The notes under the pieces: model-generated | The model's database searches: none | The model's input: the letters and a program-made list of their open reading frames with translations, nothing else | Told to the model about the DNA's origin: nothing | NCBI GenBank assembly: GCA_029256185.1 | Contig: JAQSYI010000002.1 | Location: 62,001 to 126,000 of the forward strand | Direction of reading: 5' to 3' | DNA: 64,000 nt | Origin: Paenibacillaceae bacterium | GTDB lineage: Bacteria > Bacillota > Bacilli > Paenibacillales > NBRC-103111 | Program-made: the position numbers and the translations under genes | In this document: positions 36,335 to 46,200 of the stretch, in pieces | How positions within the stretch are numbered: position 1 is the stretch's first letter | Layout of the letters: each line of letters begins with the position of its first letter

Positions 36335-38241
36335 ATCAGAGCATATCCAAGCCGATCCAGCTCCATGTGCAGCTTCTCGATCGTGTCCAGATCGTATTGC
36401 TTGAAATCCTTGCCGTATATTCGTCCGATCTCATCCAGCTCATAGTAGGAAACGAGACAGGCGTGCTGCTTCAAGTTGGGATTTTTTGACTTGCCGTCTG
36501 CATGGGAGGTTTTGGCGGTCCAGCCGTGAAGGTAGTGAAAGGCGTTCCAGCGGTTATGCTCTACCCGGGCCAGCTTCACTAATTCTCCCTTGACCAGATG
36601 GGCATATTGCTCGGGAGCAATGGCTTCCCGCCCGTTCAGTTCATTCTTCTTCACCCGCTTCAGTCCCAGCAGGTACAGCTTGGTATCAACGGCATCCGCT
36701 TGCGCCCGGTTGGATTCCTTGGTCAATATATTCATGCTGCCGGCGTTCCAGGCTTCATCCACGCTGAGGTCCGCCTTCCTCGCCTCGTCCAGGTAGTTGT
36801 AATGAATCAGCTTGGCGAACTGGTCCAACTCCTCGTTGATCATGTACTCCTCTGTCGCCACCTCATGCAAATCACCAATGTGATGAAAATGGTGAAACCG
36901 GGACTTGTGCTTCTGCAGCCAGCGGGCCAGTGATACAGAGCGGTTGACCTGGATGAAAATGGGCACGTCCGCGCACTCCTCCCCGGCAAATAGGCCGTTG
37001 GTAATATCGGCGGCATCATCCTCCAGGCAGACGAAGACATGCGTCGGCTTGGCCGTGATGCCGCTCAGGGAAATTCCTGCCGCAGGATTCGCTTCCAGCG
37101 TATGAAGCTCACATACCTGGTCCAGGTTAGGGCAGCGTTTGCGAAATGCGGCCACTTGGGAAGCGATCTGGTGATCGATCAACGTCACCAGCGGTTTTTG
37201 TTCATTGGGGTAATGGGCCAGCAGCAGGGCCTGGAGCAGAATCTCCTTGCCCATATCGCTGAATCCGGCAATCACGAGATGAAGAGGCTGCTCATCTTGA
37301 TTTCTCAGATCAAGATAAGGATGCTCGTAAAGAGGATGACGGACAAACATGAGCTTGGCAAGCAGATTGGAGATACTCACTGTCTTGACGTCCAATTGCT
37401 GACTCTCCAGCAGTTCCTCCTGGAACCCTTCGAAGATATCGGCGAATTTCCGGTCCCGGAGATGAACAATCAGAGAGATGGGCTTGCTCTTGCCGGAGCG
37501 CAATTCCCCGGATTCCAGCGCCTCCTTGATCCGGATCAGCCAATTCAGATTCACATCATCTCTGTCATCCAGCAACAGGCACGCTCTGGTCTTATGCAGC
37601 AGCAATTTGTGAAGCAGGCGGTTTTCCTTGGCGTCTTCATCGAGTGCAACAGCTCCCAGCTCCTTCAGCCGGACGGTAAGATCCGGGCTCTGTCCGGCGC
37701 ATACCACCCGCTTGCCCTTCTTCAACAGATCATGGGCCAGCAGATAGACAGCCTCGCTGGCCCCAATGAGGACATAGTGGCCGCCGATCAAGTAGAGCAT
37801 CTGATGCTTGATGGAGGTTTTGGTGAAACGATAGATCAACGCCAGCACCGTTGAAGCCAGAGTCACCACCGCCGACCAGCGGGCAATCTCCAGGGGCAGC
37901 TGGAATGGGCTACCGGAGGCGAAGTCTCCCTCCAGGGCGAACAGCCGCGCCGTATCATAGCCCACTCCCGCGAGCTTAACCAGCCAGGAGGATTCACCGC
38001 TCTGCTGCTGCCAATATCCGTACACCCCCGAGCCTACGGCCAACAGGAAGGAGGACCACTGGAGATGCCCCTTCACTCCATAAGCATGCATGCCTGCCAT
38101 AACGGCAAGAATCACCAGGAGCAGGCTTATGTATCCCCAGTATGTAAAATGATGGATGATTTGAGCCAGTGACAGCACCAGGCCAATTATGGCGTATATC
38201 ACGTAAATCATGGGTTTATTGGTTGTTCGCGTGAAGCTCAT
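36271..38241 (-). CDS. Membrane protein with two TrkA-N-like domains and a RyR domain
   Basis: 656 residues with a strong AAGGAGGTGTGAC start. There are membrane helices at about 11-28, 33-52, 60-76 and 118-138. A first Rossmann-like unit lies at about 153-290 (HYVLIGASEAVYLLAHDL), a second at about 318-440 (HLVIAGFSDMGKEILLQALL), and a C-terminal RyR-type domain at about 553-635 (LARVEHNRWNAFHYLHGW, then HACLVSYYELDEIG). This resembles a potassium-channel RCK layout, but no TVGYGD selectivity filter is present, so channel function is doubtful. RyR domains in bacteria occur with ligand-sensing and conflict-type proteins (family knowledge); the ligand is unknown. Convergent overlap with the TauE gene. 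Confidence 0.8.
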   Translation of the reverse strand: MSFTRTTNKPMIYVIYAIIGLVLSLAQIIHHFTYWGYISLLLVILAVMAGMHAYGVKGHLQWSSFLLAVGSGVYGYWQQQSGESSWLVKLAGVGYDTARLFALEGDFASGSPFQLPLEIARWSAVVTLASTVLALIYRFTKTSIKHQMLYLIGGHYVLIGASEAVYLLAHDLLKKGKRVVCAGQSPDLTVRLKELGAVALDEDAKENRLLHKLLLHKTRACLLLDDRDDVNLNWLIRIKEALESGELRSGKSKPISLIVHLRDRKFADIFEGFQEELLESQQLDVKTVSISNLLAKLMFVRHPLYEHPYLDLRNQDEQPLHLVIAGFSDMGKEILLQALLLAHYPNEQKPLVTLIDHQIASQVAAFRKRCPNLDQVCELHTLEANPAAGISLSGITAKPTHVFVCLEDDAADITNGLFAGEECADVPIFIQVNRSVSLARWLQKHKSRFHHFHHIGDLHEVATEEYMINEELDQFAKLIHYNYLDEARKADLSVDEAWNAGSMNILTKESNRAQADAVDTKLYLLGLKRVKKNELNGREAIAPEQYAHLVKGELVKLARVEHNRWNAFHYLHGWTAKTSHADGKSKNPNLKQHACLVSYYELDEIGRIYGKDFKQYDLDTIEKLHMELDRLGYALIQRNDVHSIETPERSNKKSRT

Positions 38242-38281
38242 GTCACACCTCCTTGATTGATTGGTACGTTGCGCTGTGTTG

Positions 38282-38467
38282 CTACAGAATGTCCAAGAAA
38301 TCTTTTTTTACCTTAACCACTTGCCCCTTTCGTGTCCAGCTTTTTCTTGCCGGCGTGCAGCCAATCCGTTGGTTCATCTCCTCCACATCCCGGAAGGGAC
38401 GGTCACAGGAGTGGATGATATTCTTGTGTCCAAAGTGCGTATCTGCGATGAAAAAGACTCTGCTCAT
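38282..38467 (-). pseudogene. Truncated metallophosphoesterase gene
   Basis: About 61 codons from an ATG at 38467. [20 protein letters not shown] followed by [14 protein letters not shown] matches the N-terminus of the YfcE/YmdB-like metallophosphoesterases (metal ligands Asp and His in ADTHFGH). After about 40 codons the similarity stops, and the frame ends at 38282, where the family would need over 100 more residues including the GNHD block. A 3'-deleted remnant next to the TrkA-N/RyR gene. Confidence 0.75.
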
Positions 38468-38754
38468 TCGACGGTCCCTGAAGCAATTGTTCGCGGGCAG
38501 CCCCCTTTTGTCCATTAACAACAGCATGAACGGATTCATTACGGATTGGCATACTCCCGGGTTTCATTATTGTTCCGGGATCTTCAGCCGCCACGAAGGG
38601 GGAACTGCCGGGTCAGGTAATTTGTGACTTTTATCGATTGGAAGAAATGATTGCATGGACAGGTTGCTGTATAAACCATATATATAATGAAGTAAATGAA
38701 TGCCGAGGAAGTATTTAATGAGGTTGTTACAGGCTGTTCAGGAAAGCTCTTGCC

Positions 38755-38923
38755 TAGGGTATGTCTGAAAACTCGCTTGAGGGCATCTTTCACCGCCCTC
38801 TCGCCCCGAGCTATCGTTACTTTCGCTTGGCCCGGGGTCCCCGGTACGCCTGCGCAAAAGTGCCTTGCCAGAAACGAAAAATCGGGGAAATCCGCTCCCC
38901 TCGGAGTTTTCAGACACGCCCTA
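38755..38923 (+). mobile_element. MITE-like element type 1, copy 2
   Basis: 169 bp with terminal inverted repeats TAGGGTATGTCTGAAAACTC and, read inward from the right, TAGGGCGTGTCTGAAAACTC (18 of 20 identical). CTAG occurs at both ends and could be the target site. Homologous to the inverted copy at 21895-22061. Non-coding; short frames crossing it are not conserved between the copies. Confidence 0.8.
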
Positions 38924-39207
38924 GTACATCATCTTGTAAAATCGTTCCCTACACGCCCCAGGCTGGACGGACCTGAGCGCCCTTATTCGGTCCAAAACCG
39001 GGGGTTTGGAATCGTAACGGACTCGAGCGCTCTTATTGGACTACTTTGCCCCCATCCAGAGGGATATTGGCCCCGATAAGGTCTTATCAGTCCGTTAGCC
39101 GCGCGAACCCCCGCTTTTCCCGCGATTAGCGTCTCTCAGGTCCGTTGCTAGCCGGGAAAACCCAGCCTCAAGAATGAGGAACGAATTTACAACATGTTGT
39201 ACTAGTT
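38921..39207. mobile_element. MITE-like element type 2 with 28-bp inverted ends
   Basis: 287 bp. The left end starts CTAGTACATC and runs to CGTTCC; the right end is its inverted partner (GGAACGAATTTACAAC to GTACTAG), with 25 of 28 positions matching. It shares the CTAG with the right end of the type 1 element. Its right half (39083-39206) is dispersed repeat module B, found also beside all three CRISPR arrays. No coding capacity. Confidence 0.7.
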
Positions 39208-39326
39208 CTATCTATCCACATCCTGGAATTATATTATCATCAGACCTTAATTTCTTCCAGGACATTTTTCCAAGGGGAGTGCTTCATACTGTGGCAAACT
39301 TCCTGTACATGCATCAATAACACAAA

Positions 39327-39359
39327 AAAGCCCCCGCAACGGAAAGCCGTGGGAGGGCT
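39327..39359 (-). terminator. Terminator after the nitroreductase gene
   Basis: On the minus strand AGCCC(T/C)CC...CGG pairs with CCG...CGGGGGCT and is followed by six T. It lies about 25 bases beyond the nitroreductase stop codon. Confidence 0.8.
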
Positions 39360-39383
39360 AGGATTTAGAATGAGGCACATACC

Positions 39384-40001
39384 TTAACGGAAGGTTACGA
39401 ACTCACCAATCGGCTTGCGGTAACCGCGGGGGCGGACATTGTCCTTGACAGCCTTGCCGATGGTAATCAGCAGAACGGGCACATAGCGGTCGGGAATGTC
39501 CAGCATGCTCACCAGCTCATCAGGCTTGAAGCCAATCATGGGGCAGGTGTCCCACCCCTTCTCCTTGGCGATAAGCATAAACTGCATGGCGGACAGAGAG
39601 GCATTGCGGATGGCCTCTTCCCGCTGATAAGCCTCGTTGCCTTCATAAGCCGCCGTTATGGTTCTTACAACCCCATCGTAATCCTGCTGGGACATCACGC
39701 CCAGGGTGCGCAGACCGCCGTAAATCTCCGGTGCCTTCTCGTAAGCAAGCTTGTCTCCCAGGACCAGAATCGCCGCTGAAGCCGTATGCACCTTGTACTG
39801 GTTATAGGCAGCCGCACGCACCTTTTCCTTCAGCCCCGGGTCACTGACCACCACATAGTGAGCATGCTGCAGGTTATAGGCGGATGGAGCAAGCCGCGCC
39901 AAGGTGAATATCTCCTCTAATTCAGAGCGGGGAATGTCAACCCCCTCCTCAAAGTTCATGGCAGAACGCCGGGCTTGCACCACTTCAAGCAATTCACTCA
40001 T
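39384..40001 (-). CDS. Nitroreductase-family flavoprotein
   Basis: 205 residues from the ATG at 40001 (an ATG nine bases earlier overlaps the AGAGAGGATG ribosome site). The FMN-binding opening ARRSAMNF, the LARLAPSAYNLQHAHYVVVS block and the later GWDTCPMIGFKPDEL and PVLLITIGK blocks are typical of the NfsB/YodC group. These enzymes reduce nitro compounds or quinones with NAD(P)H. It stands alone between MITE-like elements and the giant surface genes. Confidence 0.9.
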   Translation of the reverse strand: MSELLEVVQARRSAMNFEEGVDIPRSELEEIFTLARLAPSAYNLQHAHYVVVSDPGLKEKVRAAAYNQYKVHTASAAILVLGDKLAYEKAPEIYGGLRTLGVMSQQDYDGVVRTITAAYEGNEAYQREEAIRNASLSAMQFMLIAKEKGWDTCPMIGFKPDELVSMLDIPDRYVPVLLITIGKAVKDNVRPRGYRKPIGEFVTFR

Positions 40002-40225
40002 AGTGCCCATCCTCTCTGGATTATAGTTATTAACTTACTAATAATTAGTAGTTTCCCATAAAGTAAGAATATTCCTCTTCAACGCCGTTGTCAACCCTCA
40101 ATTTCAGCGATGCTCGATTTCCCTGTATCTTTCTTGATCAAATAGGAAAACGCCGGAATACACAGTTAGAAAACTGCATACTCCGGCGAATGGCGGCATT
40201 CGGTCAGGTTCAGCCGCTGCTGCAA

Positions 40226-43200
40226 CTATTCTTCTTTTATCGCTTCCGAGAACCTGTGCAGCATGGCCGCGACCTCAGCGCGTGTTGCCTGACCTTGCGG
40301 GTCGGCCAAGTTGCCTGGTTTGCCGTCGATGATACCGGCTTGCTGCATGGCGTACAGGGCTTCCCTGGCATAGCCCGCAATGTGGTCATCGTCGGCGAAC
40401 GCCAGCCATTCCTTTACCTTCGGCAGGCCGGTGTTCATAAACAGCATGTAGCGGTAGAGGATGACCGCCATATCCTGCCTCGTGATGTCTGCATCCGGTG
40501 CGAACAGGTTGCTGTCGATCCCCGCTACTATGCCGTTTTCTTTCGCCCATGCAACAAACGCGGCATAGTACCGGCTCACCGCCACATCGTCAAAGCTGCT
40601 TGCCGGGTACTTGCCCGTGTCTACCCCCGCCAGTCTGCCCAGCACGGTGACGAGCATGCCGCGCGTCATAGGCATATCCGGGCTGAAGGTGGCCGCGCTC
40701 GTTCCGGTGAACAGAGCCTTCTGATAGGCGTACTGCACATCGCCGTAATACCAAGCGGATTTATCTACATCTTGGAATGGGTTCACCCCCTCCGCCTGCG
40801 GAATTTCGTCCTCAATAGTGAGGGTGAGTATAGGGTCATTCCCGCTGCTCATATCGAAGGTCAGTCTGTGTTCGCCCGGTGAGAGCGTAACGAGGTATTC
40901 TTTCTTGATGGTCACGGTGTTGCCGGAAACGGTGTAGTCCGTGCCTTTCACCAGCGTTGCATTGCCGTTGTTCACGGTTATGAGCGTGTTATTTCCCGGC
41001 GTGAGTGTCACAACGATGTCTTTGCCGCTTGCTTTGTCGTACGCAGCAGCCGAAATATCAATTGCCGTTCCGCCGCCGGAAGAAGAACCGCCGGTGCCGC
41101 TCTCTTCTCCGTTGCCGTTATCACTACCGCCGCCTGAGCCATCGCCGGTGCCATTCCGGTTAAATGCCGCGGCAATCGTATGGTTCCCTGTCACATTCGT
41201 GAAGGTATAGCCGGTGACCGCCCCGACGCTGCTGCCGTCAATCCTGACATCGGCAATGCTGTAGCCGCTGTTGGCCGCAACTGTGAAGCTTTGGCTGCTG
41301 CCGTCGCTCACCATGATATTGCCGGACGGCGATATGCTGCCGCCCGCATCGGCCGTGGCTGTGATGGTGTGTGTGACGGGCAGCGGCCTGTTGTCATCCA
41401 TAACGGACAGCACCGCGCCGTCGTCCAGACTTCTGCCGCCGCCCAACTCGTATGACCCGCGGATCATGGTTTGGCCTGCCGCCCTTGCTGTCGCCTTGTT
41501 GCCGGAGAGCGACGCCGAATGGCCGCCCAGCACCTCAAACGCTGCACCCGTGCTGTCTGTGAGATCAATCGGCCGGCCAGGTTCTCCCGGCACAATTCCC
41601 ATCAGCCGCAGTTCCGCCGTGTCCCCTATGTCGTCAAGCTTGATCTCTCCGCCGGCAACCGGAGTACTGCCGTTATAAATCGCTATCCCGCTCACATCCG
41701 CAAGCTTGGCGTTGTTAAGCTCAATCCGCTTGGTTGCGGTGTTGCCGTCCGCATCCGCCGCCTCTATCTCAAGGATGAGCTTTGCTCCGCCGGCATAAGA
41801 GCCTATAGGAAGCGTGTGGCTCAGCAGTCCGCCATTGATGATCGCGGAACCGGATTTTTGATCGATTGGCGTCCCGTTAATCTTGAAGGTGTACGTGGCG
41901 TCCCAATCAGCCGAGGCGCGTACCGCCAGCGTGCTTCCGCTGAACGTGCCGCCGCTTACCGGTGTTTCCATCAGCAGTGTGGGCGGTGTGGTGTCCACCT
42001 TGACGATTTGTGAGGTAATGATTTTGTCGCCATCCGCGTCGACCGCGTGAAGCTCCAGCGTGTGCTCGCCGTCCGGAAGGTTCAGCGCTTGCGTCAGCGC
42101 CGTACCGGCAGGCTTTAACTCATACCACTTTCCATCCGCGATGCCGCTGTTGACATAGAGTTCGCCTGTCACCGGAACATCGGCTGTAATAGCCGCTTCA
42201 CCTGTGGTTTTGTCGTAGGCAACCGCGACTGCCGGCGGTGTCGCCGCAGCCAGTACCACGCCCCCTGACATGATATATTCGCTGCAATGGTAAATCTCGT
42301 CGCCGTCCACATCCGGGGTATGATCTTCAATATTTCCCACCCGGACTTTGGCCGTGTAGGTTTTGCCCGGCGTGTAGCCGACAACTGCGGTTTTGGCAAC
42401 GCCGTTCTCTGTTTCCTGGACCGGCTTGCCTTCGTTGTCCAGAACAGGGCTGCCGTTATCGTCCGTTCTCATCACCGGCATCTCGTAGCGTCCGCCGACA
42501 ATTATTTCCTCGCCCTTCTCAAAGTACAAGCCCGCGTCGGCCAGAACGCCGTCCTCGTATATGTCGACGAAGTATCCCCCAAAGTCGCCGTCCGGCGGAG
42601 TGACACTCACCTGGAGCTTGTCGTTGCCTGCATTGGCAAGCGTCACGCTCTTCGGTACGCCAGGAGCTTTGCTGTTGTTTATGGTTATTGAATTCGCGTT
42701 ATACTTCTCGAAGCACACGCCCTCGTCGCTGAGTGTGACCGTGACATAATAGGTTCCGCTGGCCAGGCGCTCGGGAACAGCCAGCACGGCTGCGCCGCTT
42801 CCCCCATCATATTTTGCCGGAATGTCCGCCGTATTGAGGATAACGCCGTCCTCGCCCCGGATGTCGGAGACGGATACGATCAGCTTCGCGGTATCGCTGA
42901 GGTTTTCCCCCGTCCAGTTCACGGTCAAGGATTGACCGTTCAGATCCGCAGAGTAGGTTGTAAGCTCGCTGACAGGCTCGACATAGATGGCGCCCACATC
43001 ATAAGCCGTGTTCCCGGCAAACTCAATCAGGAAATTCCTATCCGCCGCAAGCGCGGTGCCGGGGATGAAGATGTAGGCCACGCCGCCTGCAATATTCACG
43101 TTGGCGTCCTTCAGCGCCGCTTCCTTCTCCCCGTCCGTGGCTTCAGCGCCGGGAGCCGCATAATACTTCAGCGCATAGGGCGAGCCGTTCTGCTTGACTG

Positions 43201-46200
43201 TCATGCTCTTGCTCAGGTTGGCGGCGGTAATCTCCGCACCGTCCACGCTGCTGACCGTCAGGATATAGTTCGCCGCGTCGCCGAACTGCACCAAGTGGCT
43301 GGTACGCCCGTTGTTGGTGAAAATCTGCGTCGGGTTGGCGGCCGCCCGCGCACTGCGCATAGCCTCCGCCGGTTGCATGGCATCGCTTGCCAGCGCATCA
43401 AAGTCTGCGGCGACCTTGCTCCCCGCCGCAAAGGAAAGGTTGCCGCCCACAGCGACAAACTGCGTTTTCCCCGTGGATGGGTCTGTCTGGACGGGCTGCG
43501 GCTCCGTCAGCGCGCTGAATAACGCCATTGTACGCATCTCACCCGCGCCTCTGGGGACCGGCGCCGCGGAAAATCTATCCGTACCGCCTGCGTTGCCCGC
43601 AGTAAATTCCACATCTCCGCCCCAGTAGTAGACAAAGCCCACCTTAATAATTTCCAGCAGCGTCACGTTGCCCCAAACCTTCTCGGAGCCGCCGCCCAGC
43701 TCCGCAGAAGCAATCTCCATGCCTCCGACGACGGGAATATACTTGGGTACCCCCAATGCCACCCGCAGTACAAATTCCACAAAGTCGTCCGTTGTGTCTC
43801 CGGCAGCCGCGGTGATCCGTATGGAGCCTTTCAGAATCTGCAGGTAGTTGACACCGGCTTGCAGGTTCAAGGAAAAGTTCGGGTACCAGCCGATGGCGAT
43901 CCGCCCGCCGTCAATGAATTTCGCATCCTTCAGCTTCTTGAGGGAAAGGTCGTCAAAGCTGATGGCGATAGAGCGCAGGGACAGCTCCAAATCCGCGCTG
44001 CCCGACAGAATCTTCGTGATGTCGAACTCCACATGCAGCAGGAGCGTCAACGGCGGCAGACCATCCTTGCCGTAGATGGTGTCATAGAGCTTGTCAAAGC
44101 CGCCCCCGCCGCCTGTAATCCAGGCGACGCCCAAGCTGTCCACGTTAAGGCCCGGCTCAAAGCCGCCGATGGTGAAATACAGCTTGTCGGGAATCGGCGC
44201 GCCGGACGGGTTGGACTTGATCACAAGGGATAGCATCATCTCGAGCATTGCCGTTTTGACTTTCCCGTCGAAGCCCACTTCATAGCCGCCGATGGTATTC
44301 ACATGCAGATCCGCCTCTATTTTGTTTGGCAGGAAGCTGACAACCTGCGGCAGGCTCAGGCGGGCGTCCATGTTGATCCCCACATAGCCGGGGTCCTTGC
44401 CGCCGTAGAGGATATCATGTATGGTTACGCCTGCCTCAACTCTGCTTGGTTTCGAGTTTTTCGGCGGAACATCCTTCTCCTTTGTCTGGGCAGTAATGTC
44501 ACCAGTTTCATCATCGAAGCTCAGTCCAAAACCGAAGCCGTCCGGATCGTCGTCCTCTATGACCTCAGTATCGGTCGTCCATTTGTTGCCCGTGGCCGTA
44601 TTTTGGCGGGCCTTCGCCGCGCCGCCCGGCGTGAGGAAGCCCAGGTCCAGGCCGCCGCCGAAGGAAATGATGTCATACGTTTTCTTCCCGTCTCCTCCCT
44701 CCTGGATTTTCCCCAGCACGCCGTACTTCAGGTCGATCAGGAAGCCGCCGATGGTTCGGAGCGTATCGAAGGCGTTATCCCACTGCAGCTCAATATAATC
44801 CTGCTTCGTGTTCAGGGAGCCGCCGCTTTTTACTTCGCCGCGCCCGTCATATACCGGGACGACGTATTGGGTTCCCGCGTCCAACTGGAACAGCGCCGTG
44901 CCGTCCCGTACCGTCGTGTTCGCGCCGACAGTAGTAATCTTGCCGTCCATCTTCACTACGACCGTGCCGTTGCCGTATTGCTTGATCGTGAGGTCGCTCC
45001 CAAGATAATTGAGCATTTGGTTAATGTTGACGTTCTTATCCTTGCCGAGCATCCGGTAGAAGTTCTTGTCGTCATTGTCTTGCAGAATATCGCCGCGAAA
45101 GGTGAGCAGCAGATCGTCGGCGCCCACATTCGCCGCAGTGAAAGCAGCCTCATTCTTATAAGGTACGGCCTTATACTTGTCGGCTCCATCCCGCTGTACG
45201 GTCACGACGCCGTATTGGTCATTGCGGTACTGCGGGTCGCTGGACAAATGCACTGTCATGGCGGGCGAGGTGAAGTCCTCCGGCACACCCTGCAAGGCTT
45301 GCTCGCCCGTGCCTGTTTTCCAGACGAAATGCAATTCGTAGCGCCCGGGGTCCATATATCCGTCCAGCTGAATGGAGGCGCTCGTCGGCTTGTCGCCCTG
45401 CTCGTAGGTCAGGCTGTCTATCGGTGCTTCATACACGGTTCCGTCTTCCCCGCGAAGCTCGATTTTGTTCAGAAGGTCGCTTCGGAAGAAGCTCATGCCC
45501 TGCCCCATCACAGTCAGATAGCGGGTTTCGTCGTTATACAGAATCTTCGGAGACAGTTCGGACAGCGTGATCGCGGGCAGCTCCGGATTTGTGCCGGGCA
45601 GTATCACGAAGTTCTCTGTCGTGCCCAGGCAGTATTCCTCTGCATAGGAGCCCAATTCGTTCACGCCTTCGTCCATGTCGAACACCTTGGTGACGAAGCT
45701 GCCCAGCTGCGCGTTCACGTCCGGCGCGAACTTAAAATCGAAGTAGGTCACGCGGTTCTCGCCTGGCGCGAAGGCCACAACGTCGGTAAACAGCGGGTCG
45801 GTGTTGCTGTAGTCGATCCAACTCCCGTCATCCGCCTGGCGCTGTGTGTCAAAGCCCAGTGCATATACGACGATGGCTAAATTGCGGTATGTCTTTCCGG
45901 AATTGGCCGGGTTGGTCACCGTGGTGTTGATCCGCGCTACGTTGTCCTCCCCCTCCGTCCCCGCATACGCTGTCCGGCCCGCGTCTTTGAACGACAGCTT
46001 GGAGGGAGCGGTTGTGTTGATCAGGACTTGGTTGTCCTTGTTCTTCAGGTTCGCGGTGACGCCGTAATAGGTGGAAAAGGCCTTTTCGGCGCCCGCTGCA
46101 ATGCTGCCCAGGTCATAGTAAAGCGCGACGGCGCTGTCGGCGGTTTTCGATCCGTTGATGGCGTTCGTGAAGTTCAGCGTCGTGTCAGGCGTGTAGTCGA

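Noticed and set aside
38696..39079. 127-codon frame across the MITE region
   Set aside because: It crosses element boundaries, and the homologous element at 21895 does not keep the frame.
44303..45880. 525-codon plus-strand frame opposite the SLH giant gene
   Set aside because: GC-rich antisense shadow; the minus-strand frame is continuous for over 6.7 kb and ends in SLH domains.
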